Shown one piece after another: positions 9,549-18,871 of a stretch of DNA of 64,000 nt (position 1 is the first letter of the stretch; each line of letters starts with the position of its first letter). Below the pieces are notes generated by a model. That model saw only the letters and a program-made list of their open reading frames with translations. It was not told the DNA's origin and did not search any database. A program made the translations under genes and the position numbers. The DNA lies in NCBI GenBank assembly GCA_963204745.1, contig CAUJHF010000007.1, positions 1 through 64,000 of the forward strand, given 5' to 3'. The stretch is from Pseudomonadota bacterium. Its GTDB lineage: Bacteria > Pseudomonadota > Gammaproteobacteria > Steroidobacterales > GCA-2729495.

Positions 9549-11465
9549 CTACTGCGTGAGGTCTTCGGCCTTGAAGAGATCCTTGGCCACTACCACCTTG
9601 GCTGTACTGCGCAGCTCGGCGGCCAGAGCCGCCAACTCGGCCTGCGCTGAACGCTGGACCAGAATACGCTGTTGCGTATCGCGCTGGTCTTGCGGTATCT
9701 GCGCGGGGTCGCCCGGAATGACGCGATCGAGACGATACACCGCGTAGCCACCATCTCCCAGCGATACACCGCGCACCACGGGCTTGTCATCGACGGGTGC
9801 CGGAGCACGGAATACAGCCGAAAGCAGTTCGGGCGGCAAGAGCGGCGAGCGACGCAGCACCGGGCCGGTTCTGGTCAGACGCAAATCCATCGAAGCGAGC
9901 ACAGCGGCAAGATCTTCGCCGGCCTGCTGGCGCTTGAGAATCGCTTCGCCCTGCGTCCTGGCCTCGGTCGCGGCATGCAGCAAACGCAGCCGGGCGGCGA
10001 TTTCGTCGCGGACCTCAGCCAGCGGCCGGGCAGCGGGCAGCTTGTGCTCGGCAACCCTGGCAACCACGACCCGGCCCTGATCCAGCTCGATCAGCGGCGT
10101 ATTCTCGCCACCCTCCAGCACAGCGTCGCTGAATACAGCGCTGCTCAGATCAGAGTTGTCGCCAAATGGCCCGCCGCCGGCACGCGTATAGCCGGAAAAC
10201 CGGCGGATCTGCAGCCCCGCTTCCTTGGCTGCCGGCTCCAGAGAGCCGGGGTTTTCAAGCGCGAGGTCATCAAGCCGCTCCGCCAGCGCATAGAAAGAAT
10301 CCTGTGCCTTCTGCTCGCGGAGGGACTCTGCCAGCTGTTCGCGTACCTGCTCGAAATCCTGGCCCTCGCTGGCCTTTATCGTCTCCAGCCGGATGATGTG
10401 ATAACCGAATTCTGTCTTTACCGGCGCCGAGGTCTCACCCGGCTTCAGGGCAAACAGGGCCGTTTCAAAAGGCTCGACATACACACCACGCGCAGCAAAT
10501 CCCAGATCACCGCCTCGTGCAGCCGAACCGGGATCACCGGAATACTGGGCAGCCAGCGCCGAGAAATCAGCACCATCGGCAAGCTTTTTCCCGATTTCAT
10601 CAGCCAGCGCTTTCGCAGCCGCATCACTGCGATCGGTACCCACAGTAATCAATATGTGCCTGGCATGCCGCTCCTCGGCGCTGCGAAACCGTGTCGGATC
10701 CTCGTCATAGGCTTTACGCAGTGCTGCCTCGTCCGGCACATAGTCGCGCTCTGCATCCGCCAGACTGATTTCCAGGTAGTCGAGGTCAACTGCTTCTTCG
10801 CTCTGGAACTGCGCGGAATTCGTCGCGTAATAGGCCTGGATTTCCGCATCCGCAGGAGTAATTGCCGCACCCAGAACCCTGGAATCGAACAGCACATACT
10901 CAAGATCGCGGCGTTCCTGATCAAGGGCGATGATGCGGCGAAACTCGGCCGGGGTAAAAAAAGCGCTGCCGGCAATACCGTCCTGCAACTGGTTCACCTC
11001 AAGCAGGGAACGCTGCTCGCTCTCGAAAGCGGCGGCGGACACCCCGTTTGCAGCCAGTGCCGCGTCATAAGCCGGCTTGGAAAACTGCCCGCCGACCTGA
11101 AAATTCTCCAGACTGCGGATATGGTCGGCAACACGCTGTGCACTGACGCGGAAACCGGCTTGGTGCACAAACTGGAGAACTGCCCGGTTCAGCACCAGAC
11201 CATCCAGCGTCTCCTGCTTCAGTTGCTGCTCGACTTCAGGTGACAGCTGACTGCGGGATTCCTGCTGCCGGGCGACCATACGATCCTGCAGGACACGCTG
11301 GAACTCCACGGCCGGAATATCCTCGCCGTTGACACTGATTGCGGTCCCGGCTCCCGTAAAGGTGCTGTCACCACCGACAAAGGTCAGGGCAAGGGGTACG
11401 CCGATCAAGGCAATAACGACCCATGCCAGCCAGCCCTTGAGACCATCTCTTATTCTTTCCAGCAT
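9549..11465 (-). CDS. ppiD: Peptidyl-prolyl isomerase/periplasmic folding factor PpiD
   Basis: This 638-residue inner-membrane-anchored periplasmic chaperone has a single N-terminal transmembrane segment (LAWVVIALIGVPLALTFVGG). A SurA-like N-terminal domain follows, then a parvulin domain (HARHILITVG ... FGYHIIRLETI), and a C-terminal region typical of PpiD. It assists proteins leaving the Sec translocon. ATG 11465 is chosen because GGAGAAATCG stands before it and the MLERIRDGLKGW start matches the family. It lies downstream of tRNA-Asp, from which it is separated by a strong terminator, so it needs its own promoter. Confidence 0.95.
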   Translation of the reverse strand: MLERIRDGLKGWLAWVVIALIGVPLALTFVGGDSTFTGAGTAISVNGEDIPAVEFQRVLQDRMVARQQESRSQLSPEVEQQLKQETLDGLVLNRAVLQFVHQAGFRVSAQRVADHIRSLENFQVGGQFSKPAYDAALAANGVSAAAFESEQRSLLEVNQLQDGIAGSAFFTPAEFRRIIALDQERRDLEYVLFDSRVLGAAITPADAEIQAYYATNSAQFQSEEAVDLDYLEISLADAERDYVPDEAALRKAYDEDPTRFRSAEERHARHILITVGTDRSDAAAKALADEIGKKLADGADFSALAAQYSGDPGSAARGGDLGFAARGVYVEPFETALFALKPGETSAPVKTEFGYHIIRLETIKASEGQDFEQVREQLAESLREQKAQDSFYALAERLDDLALENPGSLEPAAKEAGLQIRRFSGYTRAGGGPFGDNSDLSSAVFSDAVLEGGENTPLIELDQGRVVVARVAEHKLPAARPLAEVRDEIAARLRLLHAATEARTQGEAILKRQQAGEDLAAVLASMDLRLTRTGPVLRRSPLLPPELLSAVFRAPAPVDDKPVVRGVSLGDGGYAVYRLDRVIPGDPAQIPQDQRDTQQRILVQRSAQAELAALAAELRSTAKVVVAKDLFKAEDLTQ

Positions 11466-11479
11466 CGATTTCTCCAAAC

Positions 11480-11505
11480 AAAAAAGGCGCCACACTGGTG
11501 GCGCC
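11480..11505 (-). terminator. Rho-independent terminator after the tRNA-Val/tRNA-Asp unit
   Basis: Read on the minus strand, an 8-bp perfect stem GGCGCCAC/GTGGCGCC with a 4-base loop is followed directly by six T. It lies 55 bp beyond the tRNA-Asp 3' end and 14 bp before the ppiD start. It would end tRNA transcripts and insulate ppiD from the upstream hupB/tRNA transcription. Confidence 0.88.
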
Positions 11506-11560
11506 CGTTCGTTCGCATCAGATCAGCCATATGCTGCCACAAATGCGCTTGCAGGATAGT

Positions 11561-11637
11561 TGGCGGAGTGGACGGGACTCGAACCCGCGACCCCCGGCGT
11601 GACAGGCCGGTATTCTAACCAACTGAACTACCACTCC
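11561..11637 (-). tRNA. tRNA-Asp (anticodon GTC)
   Basis: The minus strand folds into a full cloverleaf. The acceptor stem is GGAGTGG/CCACTCC, the D arm is AGTTCAGTTGGTTAGA, the anticodon loop is CTGTCAC, the T arm is GGGTTCGAGTCCC, and CCA is encoded. It lies 85 bp downstream of tRNA-Val on the same strand, as in the pseudomonad hupB-ppiD interval. Confidence 0.97.
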
Positions 11638-11722
11638 AAAAAAATCCGACTGACCAACCAGAGAAACCCGGGCGTGGACCCCCGAGAGTCTGCCTGGGCT
11701 GATCAGTAACAGTCTGCGAGTC

Positions 11723-11798
11723 TGGTGGGTGCTGAGGGGCTCGAACCCCCGACCTTCGCCTTGTAAGGGCGACGCTCTTCCAGCTGAGCTAAGCACCC
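11723..11798 (-). tRNA. tRNA-Val (anticodon TAC)
   Basis: The minus strand gives acceptor stem GGGTGCT/AGCACCC, D arm TAGCTCAGCTGGAAGA, anticodon loop CTTACAA and T arm GGGGTTCGAGCCCC, with an encoded CCA. It is 99 bp downstream of the hupB stop. I found no convincing promoter of its own, so it may be read from hupB. Confidence 0.97.
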
Positions 11799-11897
11799 TG
11801 TTTGCTGGCCGCGATCCAGTTACCGGCACTCATGCCGGCTGGCAACCAGAAACGACGACCATCAGGCGATGCCCCTCACAGGGCACCCGGCAGCCGC

Positions 11898-12170
11898 CTA
11901 GTTTACGGCATCCTTCAGAGCCTTCCCAGCCTTGAAACCAGGTACCTGGCTGGCGGCAATCTGGATCGTCTCACCGGTCCGCGGATTACGGCCCTGACGT
12001 GCCGCGCGCTTCTTCACGGCGAACGTCCCGAAGCCAACGAGCGCGACCTGGTCGCCTTTCTTCAACGCCTTTGTGACCGCGGTAATGACAGCATCCACTG
12101 CACGAGTGGCATCAGCCTTCGACAGGCCGGCATCATCCGCAACCACGTCGATCAGTTCACCCTTGTTCAT
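11898..12170 (-). CDS. hupB: DNA-binding protein HU (beta type)
   Basis: This 90-residue histone-like protein bends and compacts DNA as a dimer. [11 protein letters not shown] is a canonical HU start, and the beta-arm signature [21 protein letters not shown] is complete. ATG 12170 has AAGGT upstream; a TTG one codon earlier is less likely. A strong sigma-70 promoter lies about 200 bp upstream, giving a long leader that contains a UUCG hairpin. The position after lon and before tRNA-Val/Asp and ppiD is the standard gammaproteobacterial order. Confidence 0.97.
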   Translation of the reverse strand: MNKGELIDVVADDAGLSKADATRAVDAVITAVTKALKKGDQVALVGFGTFAVKKRAARQGRNPRTGETIQIAASQVPGFKAGKALKDAVN

Positions 12171-12208
12171 CAACGTACCTTTTTAACTGTTTCCCGATTA
12201 CTGACTAC

Positions 12209-12228
12209 GCTGCCGGCGAACCGGCAGC
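12209..12228 (-). promoter_or_regulatory. UUCG-tetraloop hairpin in the hupB leader
   Basis: On the minus strand an 8-bp perfect stem GCTGCCGG/CCGGCAGC closes a TTCG loop, an exceptionally stable RNA tetraloop. No T-run follows, so it is not a terminator. It lies 39 bp before the hupB ATG and may stabilise or control the leader RNA. Confidence 0.6.
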
Positions 12229-12369
12229 ACCCCCTTGAAAACTTCCCCGGCTGTCATCAAACCAGCGAACACACCGATACGGACATAGACCCGGTCCTTC
12301 TACAGGACTGCAGGATCCGGAATCCGGACGGCGGTGAAATGAAGTATAGCGGGACGCCAAGCCGCGAAC

Positions 12370-12399
12370 CTTATACCAAGCGCAAAAAACCGCTGTCAA
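12370..12399 (-). promoter_or_regulatory. Sigma-70 promoter of hupB
   Basis: On the minus strand a perfect -35 TTGACA (12399-12394) and a -10 TATAAG (12375-12370) are separated by 18 bp. A second -10-like TATACT is at 12348-12343 without a matching -35. The promoter lies just after the lon stop and points at hupB. Confidence 0.8.
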
Positions 12400-12417
12400 C
12401 CTGCACTCAGCCCGGCA

Positions 12418-14838
12418 TCAGTGGGCACGCACAGCCTTATCAGCAGGATCAGTTTGCGCCTTCTGCGCTTCGTCTGCCACCAGTTTGCCTTCGACCGCCT
12501 TCGGCATCGGCATATCCTGCAACGACAGCTGCAAAACCTCATCTATCCAACGGACCGGAACAATGTTGAGGTTGTCCTTGATGTTTTTCGGTATTTCCGC
12601 CAGATCCTTTTCATTGTCGTGCGGGATCAGCACCGTCGTAATCCCGCCACGATGCGCAGCCAGCAACTTTTCCTTGAGGCCGCCGATCGGCAGAACTTCG
12701 CCGCGAAGGGTAATTTCCCCGGTCATGGCCACATCACATCGCACCGGGATATTGGTCAGGGCAGAGACCAGCGCCGTACACATGCCGACACCTGCGCTGG
12801 GCCCGTCTTTGGGCGTTGCGCCTTCCGGTACATGGATATGCAGGTCGAGCTTCTGGTGAAAATCCTCGTCGATTCCCAGCGTCCCGGCACGCCCCCTGAC
12901 GATCGTGGTGGCGGCCTGGATCGACTCGCGCATCACCTCACCGAGTTGGCCCGTATGGATCATCTTGCCCTTGCCGGGCACGACAGCTGCTTCAATCGTC
13001 AGCAATTCGCCGCCGACTTCGGTCCAGGCGAGACCGGTCACCTGACCGATTCGGTTGCTCTCTTCGGCCCGGCCATAACGGAACCGGCGCACGCCCAGAT
13101 ATTTCTGCAGGCCCTTCGGTGCCACGTTAGTGGTCTTGCTCTTCGGCTCGAGCAGGTGACTCTTGACGACCTTGCGACAGAGCTTGGCAATCTCGCGTTC
13201 GAGGTTCCGCACGCCCGACTCGCGCGTGTAAAAACGGATCATGTCGTGAATTGTCGCATCGGAAATCGAGATCTCGTCTTTCCGCAGCCCGTTGTTCTTG
13301 ATCTGCTTTGGCACGAGATAGTTGCGTGCGATATTGAGTTTCTCGTCTTCCGTATAACCGGCAAGGCGGATTACTTCCATTCGATCAAGCAGCGCCGCGG
13401 GGATATTCAGCGTATTGGCGGTACAGACAAACATCACATCGGAGAGGTCAAAATCGACTTCCAGATAGTGATCAGCAAAGCTGCCATTCTGTTCCGGGTC
13501 GAGCACCTCGAGCAGGGCCGACGAGGGGTCGCCACGGAAGTCCGTCGACATCTTGTCGATTTCATCAAGCAGAAACAGCGGGTTGCGCACGCCGGCCTTG
13601 GCGAGGTTCTGAATGATCTTGCCGGGCATCGAGCCGATATAAGTACGCCGGTGGCCGCGGATCTCCGCCTCGTCGCGTACCCCGCCCAGTGACATGCGGA
13701 CGAAGGTTCTGTTGGTGGCGCGCGCAATACTCTGACCGAGCGAGGTCTTGCCCACGCCGGGCGGACCCACCAGGCACAGGATCGGGCCCTTCAGTTTCTT
13801 GACGCGCTGCTGAACCGCCAGGTACTCGAGAATGCGTTCCTTGACCTTCTCCAGCCCATAGTGATCCTTCTCGAGAACCGCTTCGGCCTGCGGCAGGTCA
13901 TGGTTGACCCGGGTACGTTTGCGCCACGGTGCCTTGAGCAGCCAGTCCACGTAGTTGCGGACCACGGTCGCTTCGGCTGACATCGGCGACATCAGCTTGA
14001 GTTTGTTGACCTCGGCTGTCGCCTTGGTACGCGCCTCCTGCGACATACCAGCGCGAGAAATGCGCTTCTCGATATCAGCGATCTCGTTCGGGGCATCATC
14101 CATGTCCCCGAGCTCTTTCTGGATCGCCTTCATCTGTTCGTTGAGGTAGTACTCGCGCTGGCTCTTCTCCATCTGCTGTTTGACACGGCCGCGGATCCGC
14201 TTCTCGATCTGCAGCATGTCTATCTCGGTCTCGATCAGCATCATTACGTGCTCGAGACGTTCGCGAATCGGAATGATTTCGAGAACTTTCTGCTTCTGGT
14301 CCAGCTTGAGGGACATGTGCGCAGCGACGGTGTCGGCCAGCCGCCCCGGCTGGTCGATACCGGCCAGGGAGGTCAGGATCTCCGGCGGCACCTTCCGGTT
14401 CAGCTTGACGTAGTTTTCGAACTGGGAGATCAGCGAACGCTTCAGGACATCCGCCTCACGGGTAGTGACGTCGAGACTGTCTTCCACCAGATCGATATCG
14501 GCAGAAAAGAACTCGCCGGCCCGGGTCTCCACAAGGTTGGCCCGAACGCCGCCCTCGACGAGCACCTTGACCGTACCGTCCGGCAGCTTCAGCAACTGCA
14601 GGATGGTGGCCAGCGTACCCACCCGGTAGACATCTTCCAGCGAGGGCTCGTCCACGTCAGCCTGCTTCTGCGCCACCAGCAGTATCTGCTTGCCGGCCTG
14701 CATCGCCGCATCAAGGGCCTGAATCGAACGCGACCGGCCCACGAACAGCGGAATCACCATGTGCGGATAAACCACAACATCGCGCAAGGGAAGGATGGGA
14801 ACGTTCAGACGTTGTTCCGGCGGATTCTGTTCAGACAT
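12418..14838 (-). CDS. lon: ATP-dependent protease Lon
   Basis: This 806-residue homooligomeric cytoplasmic protease degrades misfolded and regulatory proteins. It has the N-terminal LON substrate domain ([20 protein letters not shown]), the Walker A motif GPPGVGKTS, the Walker B region [10 protein letters not shown], and the Ser681/Lys722 catalytic dyad in DGPSAGVGM and GGLKEKLLA. These numbers are close to those of E. coli Lon. I chose ATG 14838 because GGAGAG precedes it; an ATG four codons upstream is the alternative. It lies 85 bp after clpX. No heat-shock promoter could be recognised in that gap. Confidence 0.98.
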   Translation of the reverse strand: MSEQNPPEQRLNVPILPLRDVVVYPHMVIPLFVGRSRSIQALDAAMQAGKQILLVAQKQADVDEPSLEDVYRVGTLATILQLLKLPDGTVKVLVEGGVRANLVETRAGEFFSADIDLVEDSLDVTTREADVLKRSLISQFENYVKLNRKVPPEILTSLAGIDQPGRLADTVAAHMSLKLDQKQKVLEIIPIRERLEHVMMLIETEIDMLQIEKRIRGRVKQQMEKSQREYYLNEQMKAIQKELGDMDDAPNEIADIEKRISRAGMSQEARTKATAEVNKLKLMSPMSAEATVVRNYVDWLLKAPWRKRTRVNHDLPQAEAVLEKDHYGLEKVKERILEYLAVQQRVKKLKGPILCLVGPPGVGKTSLGQSIARATNRTFVRMSLGGVRDEAEIRGHRRTYIGSMPGKIIQNLAKAGVRNPLFLLDEIDKMSTDFRGDPSSALLEVLDPEQNGSFADHYLEVDFDLSDVMFVCTANTLNIPAALLDRMEVIRLAGYTEDEKLNIARNYLVPKQIKNNGLRKDEISISDATIHDMIRFYTRESGVRNLEREIAKLCRKVVKSHLLEPKSKTTNVAPKGLQKYLGVRRFRYGRAEESNRIGQVTGLAWTEVGGELLTIEAAVVPGKGKMIHTGQLGEVMRESIQAATTIVRGRAGTLGIDEDFHQKLDLHIHVPEGATPKDGPSAGVGMCTALVSALTNIPVRCDVAMTGEITLRGEVLPIGGLKEKLLAAHRGGITTVLIPHDNEKDLAEIPKNIKDNLNIVPVRWIDEVLQLSLQDMPMPKAVEGKLVADEAQKAQTDPADKAVRAH

Positions 14839-14923
14839 TCTTCTCTCCATGCTCCATGCGCCGTCTCACCCCTGGCTGGCCGGAAGGCCTGGGCGTTACC
14901 CGCCGCACAGCACTCTCATCAGC

Positions 14924-16243
14924 TCAGCCGCTGCCGCCGGAACCTGCTGCCCGACGCTCTTCTGTCACGGCACGCAAAGACCCTGCCTCGTCGGACTCAT
15001 AGATGATATAGGGACGCGTCTCGCCGGTGACGACTGCAGCGTCGACCACCACCTTGCGGGCATTACGCAGGGACGGGAGGTCATACATGGTGTCGAGCAG
15101 GATGCCCTCGAGAATGGTTCGCAGTCCCCGGGCACCGGTCTTGCGCTGCATGGCGCGCAGTGCGATCGCACGCAGCGCATCGTCACGAAATTCCAGCTCT
15201 GCGCCTTCCATCTCGAACAGACGCCGGTACTGCTTGACCAGTGCGTTCTTCGGTTCAACCAGGATACTCACCAGGGCCGCCTCATCGAGTTCATCAAGCG
15301 TGGCGACCACGGGCAGCCGGCCGACAAACTCCGGAATCAGGCCGAAGCGGATCAGATCCTCCGGCTCCACATCATTCAGCAGCTCGCCGATCGGTGAGTC
15401 CTCGCTGCTGCGCACATCGGCGACAAAACCGATACCGCTCTTCTGCGAGCGCTTCTGGATAATCTTCTCAAGACCGGCAAAGGCGCCGCCAACGATAAAG
15501 AGAATGTGCCGCGTATCAACCTGCAGGAATTCCTGCTGCGGATGCTTGCGGCCACCTTGCGGGGGCACGGAGGCAACCGTACCCTCGATGAGCTTCAGGA
15601 GAGCCTGCTGCACGCCCTCCCCGGAAACGTCACGGGTAATGGACGGGTTGTCTGACTTGCGGGAGATCTTGTCGATCTCATCGATATAGACAATGCCGGT
15701 CTGCGCCTTTTCGACATCGTAGTCACACTTCTGCAGCAGCTTCTGGATGATGTTCTCGACATCTTCGCCGACGTAGCCGGCCTCCGTAAGCGTCGTTGCA
15801 TCAGCAATCGTGAACGGCACATTGAGCAGGCGGGCGAGTGTCTCGGCAAGCAGCGTCTTGCCACAACCGGTGGGACCGATGAGCAATATGTTGCTCTTCG
15901 AAAGCTCGACATCACTCTTGCCGGCATCGGTAGAACGGTTTTCCAGCCGCTTGTAGTGGTTGTAGACCGCTACCGACAGGATCTTCTTGGCCCGGTCCTG
16001 ACCGATGACATATTCATCGAGGACATTCTTGATTTCCTGCGGCTTGGGCAGCTTGGTGCCGGTGTGATCCTGACGGTCTTCCAGCTCCTCACGGATGATG
16101 TCATTACAGAGCTCTACGCACTCGTCACAGATAAACACCGAGGGGCCGGCAATAAGCTTCCGCACCTCATGCTGGCTCTTGCCGCAGAACGAACAATAGA
16201 GCAGCTTGCCGTCGTCGCCACGTCCCCGGGTTTCATCTACCAT
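14924..16243 (-). CDS. clpX: ClpXP unfoldase subunit ClpX
   Basis: This 439-residue AAA+ ATPase recognises tagged substrates, unfolds them and feeds them to ClpP. The N-terminal zinc-binding domain has CSFCGKSQ and CDECVELC. Walker A is GPTGCGKT, Walker B is IVYIDEIDK, and the ClpP-contacting loop region follows. It lies 110 bp downstream of clpP on the same strand. The C-terminal tail is glycine/serine rich and shows nothing unusual in function. Confidence 0.98.
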   Translation of the reverse strand: MVDETRGRGDDGKLLYCSFCGKSQHEVRKLIAGPSVFICDECVELCNDIIREELEDRQDHTGTKLPKPQEIKNVLDEYVIGQDRAKKILSVAVYNHYKRLENRSTDAGKSDVELSKSNILLIGPTGCGKTLLAETLARLLNVPFTIADATTLTEAGYVGEDVENIIQKLLQKCDYDVEKAQTGIVYIDEIDKISRKSDNPSITRDVSGEGVQQALLKLIEGTVASVPPQGGRKHPQQEFLQVDTRHILFIVGGAFAGLEKIIQKRSQKSGIGFVADVRSSEDSPIGELLNDVEPEDLIRFGLIPEFVGRLPVVATLDELDEAALVSILVEPKNALVKQYRRLFEMEGAELEFRDDALRAIALRAMQRKTGARGLRTILEGILLDTMYDLPSLRNARKVVVDAAVVTGETRPYIIYESDEAGSLRAVTEERRAAGSGGSG

Positions 16244-16353
16244 GGTTGCCTCGTTTCTCTGCCGTGAGGTCCGTCACAGGGACCCGAATCAGATATAACA
16301 CGCCCTTGTCCGGCCGTGCAAAGCAGCTGCACATATTCTGCGATCAGTTCACA

Positions 16354-16977
16354 TCATGCCGGCACGCGAACGTCTGTGCGGCTTTCCAGCACGGAATCAA
16401 TCAGACCGTACTCAACGCCTTCAGTACCGCTCATGAACCGGTCGCGGTCGGTGTCACGGTCGATCTGTTCGATCGGTTGACCGGTATGCTTCGCCAGGAT
16501 CCGGTTGAGGCGATCGCGCGTTTGCAGGATCTCCTTGGCGTGGATATCGATATCCGTCGCCTGGCCCTGAAAACCACCCAGCGGCTGATGAATCATCATG
16601 CGCGAATGCGGCAGGCAGAAACGCTTGCCCTTGGCTCCGCCAGTCAGCAGCAACGCACCCATGCTCGCCGCCTGGCCGAGGCAGATCGTACTGACATCCG
16701 GCTTGATGAACTGCATCGTGTCGTAGATGGAAAGCCCGGCAGTCACGACGCCACCCGGCGAATTGATATACAGATGAATGTCCTTGTCGGGATTTTCGGA
16801 CTCCAGAAAAAGCAACTGGGCGACCACCAGATTGGCCATGTGGTCTTCCACCGGACCGACGACAAATATCACCCGCTCCTTGAGCAGTCTTGAGTAGATA
16901 TCGTAGGCGCGTTCGCCGCGCGCAGTCTGCTCAATCACCATCGGCACGAGGCCGAGCGCCTGTGTATCCATTGCCAT
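16354..16977 (-). CDS. clpP: ClpP protease proteolytic subunit
   Basis: This 207-residue serine peptidase forms tetradecameric barrels that work with ClpX. The catalytic Ser105 lies in GQAASMGA and His130 in MMIHQP, and the aspartate is in the [10 protein letters not shown] region. The N-terminal [30 protein letters not shown] is typical of the family, with an alternative start two codons in. It follows tig by 72 bp. A 7-bp GC hairpin at 17009-17026 lies in the leader. Confidence 0.98.
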   Translation of the reverse strand: MAMDTQALGLVPMVIEQTARGERAYDIYSRLLKERVIFVVGPVEDHMANLVVAQLLFLESENPDKDIHLYINSPGGVVTAGLSIYDTMQFIKPDVSTICLGQAASMGALLLTGGAKGKRFCLPHSRMMIHQPLGGFQGQATDIDIHAKEILQTRDRLNRILAKHTGQPIEQIDRDTDRDRFMSGTEGVEYGLIDSVLESRTDVRVPA

Positions 16978-17008
16978 GTCCAGCTGTTCCTGTCTGTCGT
17001 ACTGTGCG

Positions 17009-17026
17009 CCGCCGGAAACCCGGCGG
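17009..17026 (-). promoter_or_regulatory. GC-rich hairpin between tig and clpP
   Basis: A 7-bp perfect stem CCGCCGG/CCGGCGG with a 4-base loop lies 32 bp before clpP. No T-run follows on the minus strand, so it is not a standard terminator. It could stabilise the clpP mRNA 5' end after processing from tig. Confidence 0.4.
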
Positions 17027-17049
17027 ACCCGTCCTCGGTTCTGTGCCGC

Positions 17050-18369
17050 CTAACTGCCGACCAGCGCCTGGAAACTGGTTGGCTTCGGCGTCACCGTGGC
17101 GCGCTCTGTCAGCCACTCGATCACCTGCTCTTCCAGCACCATGTCTTCAACCTGACCCAGCAATCCGGCGTTCTGATAGTAGATCTTGCGCACCTCATCC
17201 GGCTTGTCGTAACCCCTCACCAGTGAATCTATTCGTTCACCAACCCTGTCCCGATTCGCCACCATGCTCTGCTCCATGATGATGGCACCGAGCAGAAGGC
17301 TGAGGCGCACACGCCGCTCGGCTGCAGGGAGATAGGTTTCGACCGGTGGCGCACCCTGCCGGTCAGGCAGACCGAGATTGCGGGCCGCGTCGCCCTGCAG
17401 CGACGCGGCAGCCTCCGCAACCAGCGATTCCGGTACGTCGATAGGATTGTGCGTCAGCAGCAGTTCCAGCAACTGCTTCTTTACTTCGGCCCGCGCACGG
17501 GATTCAAACTCCTGGGCCATGTTCTTGCGGATATCCTGCTCAAACTCGGCGCGCTCACCGCTCTCGACTCCGAAGCTGCGGACGAACTCCTCGTCCACCT
17601 CCGGCAGTTGTTCTTCGGCTACCTCGCTGATGCGCAGGTCAAAATCGCCCTGACGACCAGCCAGTGTCTTGTTCGGATAATCAGCCGGAAACTCGACCTG
17701 AATGGTCTTCTGCTCGCCGGCACGGACTCCGGCCAGTTGCCGTTCAAAGTCAGGCACGAGACGACCGCCTCCGACCACCACACTGACCTGATCGCCCGAT
17801 CCGTTCTCAATCGGCTGTCCATCGAGCCGGCCTTCAAAATCGAGTGTCACCTGATCACCGTCGCGGGCCTCGCGCTCAACCGCATTCCAGATCCGGCGCT
17901 GGCGACGGAGATTGTCGATGACAAAGCCGATGTCGGCATCGTCAAATTGCGGCTCCGGGCGCGCGACGGTCAGCACATCAATGCCCTGTAACTGAAAATC
18001 AGGGAAAATCTCGAAGCTGGCGGTGAACGACAGGTCACTGCCCTGGTCACCGGAGTCCGGTGTGGTTTCAATCTGCGCATCGCCAACCGGACGCAATTTC
18101 TCGCGGGTCACGGCCTCCGAATAACTCGACCGCACGACGTCTTGCATGACCTCCTGGCGCACCTGGTCGCTGAAGCGCTGACGCACGACTTTCTCGGGGA
18201 CCTTGCCCGGACGATAACCCTTGATGTTGGCAGTCCGCCCCACCGAGCGGAGACGCGATTCGACTTCACGCTCAATACGCTGTGCCGGCACGCTGACCCG
18301 AATGCGCCGCTTGAGACCCTCTGCGGACTCAACGGCTACCTGTACGTCTGAACTCTCAACGCGCTCCAT
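17050..18369 (-). CDS. tig: Trigger factor (ribosome-associated chaperone)
   Basis: This 439-residue protein binds the ribosome exit tunnel and shields nascent chains. The ribosome-binding signature is recognisable as NIKGYRPGKVPEKVVRQRF at about residues 49-67. The FKBP-like prolyl isomerase domain follows (DGDQVTLDFEGRLDGQPI), then the helical C-terminal arms. The start at 18369 has GAGAGG upstream. It carries about seven residues more at the N-terminus than typical trigger factors, so a slightly later start is conceivable. It heads the tig-clpP-clpX-lon series. Confidence 0.97.
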   Translation of the reverse strand: MERVESSDVQVAVESAEGLKRRIRVSVPAQRIEREVESRLRSVGRTANIKGYRPGKVPEKVVRQRFSDQVRQEVMQDVVRSSYSEAVTREKLRPVGDAQIETTPDSGDQGSDLSFTASFEIFPDFQLQGIDVLTVARPEPQFDDADIGFVIDNLRRQRRIWNAVEREARDGDQVTLDFEGRLDGQPIENGSGDQVSVVVGGGRLVPDFERQLAGVRAGEQKTIQVEFPADYPNKTLAGRQGDFDLRISEVAEEQLPEVDEEFVRSFGVESGERAEFEQDIRKNMAQEFESRARAEVKKQLLELLLTHNPIDVPESLVAEAAASLQGDAARNLGLPDRQGAPPVETYLPAAERRVRLSLLLGAIIMEQSMVANRDRVGERIDSLVRGYDKPDEVRKIYYQNAGLLGQVEDMVLEEQVIEWLTERATVTPKPTSFQALVGS

Positions 18370-18449
18370 TCATCCTCTCGCTTTCTGCTGTGACTGCCTG
18401 GTTTACCGGACGGGCGTAGCACACTGGCCCCAAAACCCTACACCTGGGC

Positions 18450-18534
18450 TGGTGCGAAAGGAGAGACTCGAACTCTCACGGGTTGCCCCACAGGAACCTA
18501 AATCCTGCGCGTCTACCAGTTCCGCCACTTTCGC
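18450..18534 (-). tRNA. tRNA-Leu (anticodon TAG)
   Basis: The 85-nt minus-strand sequence has the long variable arm of leucine tRNAs. The acceptor stem is GCGAAAG/CTTTCGC, the anticodon loop is TTTAGGT, the T arm is GAGAGTTCGAGTCTCTC, and CCA is encoded. It lies 80 bp upstream of tig on the same strand. Confidence 0.95.
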
Positions 18535-18871
18535 GCCTGGGGCCCCGTGGCGCACTACGCGGCGCATTATACCGAAGGGTTCTGACCACGCCCGAAACGG
18601 CAGGTGCCGGGCATGCGCCGAACCTTTGGGCTGGTGCGCTCCACTCAAGGCTTTTAAATCAACTAATTAGGAACGAATACTAACACGTAGCCTGATTTGC
18701 GGCCCATCCGGGTTCCGCATTTACCGGTCAGATCCCGAACCTTCACGTGGACAAGCAGCAAATAGCCCAGGCTCATTTGACCCAGATCAGACAGATCGCC
18801 ATGCGCCTCTGCTACTGATAGCGGACATCCAGCGTCCGCATCAGTCCGTCCGAGCAGGAGTACCGCGAAGC
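18535..18871. other. Non-coding gap between tRNA-Leu and the flavin-reductase-like gene
   Basis: This 337-bp stretch holds no convincing gene. On its left it carries a tRNA-Leu promoter element. An AT-rich island lies at 18652-18682. An 11-bp direct repeat (GGGCTGGTGCG) of the tRNA-Leu 3' flank (18446-18456) recurs at 18628-18638. A TTGACC hexamer at about 18777 could be a -35 for the rightward gene, but no good -10 follows. Confidence 0.5.
18566..18571 (-). promoter_or_regulatory. -10 element of the tRNA-Leu promoter
   Basis: A perfect TATAAT on the minus strand is followed by a GC-rich discriminator (GCGCCGCG), as in stringently controlled stable-RNA promoters. It lies about 30 bp before the tRNA 5' end. 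No good -35 hexamer is visible at 16-18 bp. Confidence 0.5.

Noticed and set aside
9543-9561. Hairpin CCTCAC/GTGAGG between converging fabI and ppiD considered as terminator
   Set aside because: The stem is only six pairs with a seven-base loop, it overlaps the ppiD stop, and there is no T-run on either strand.
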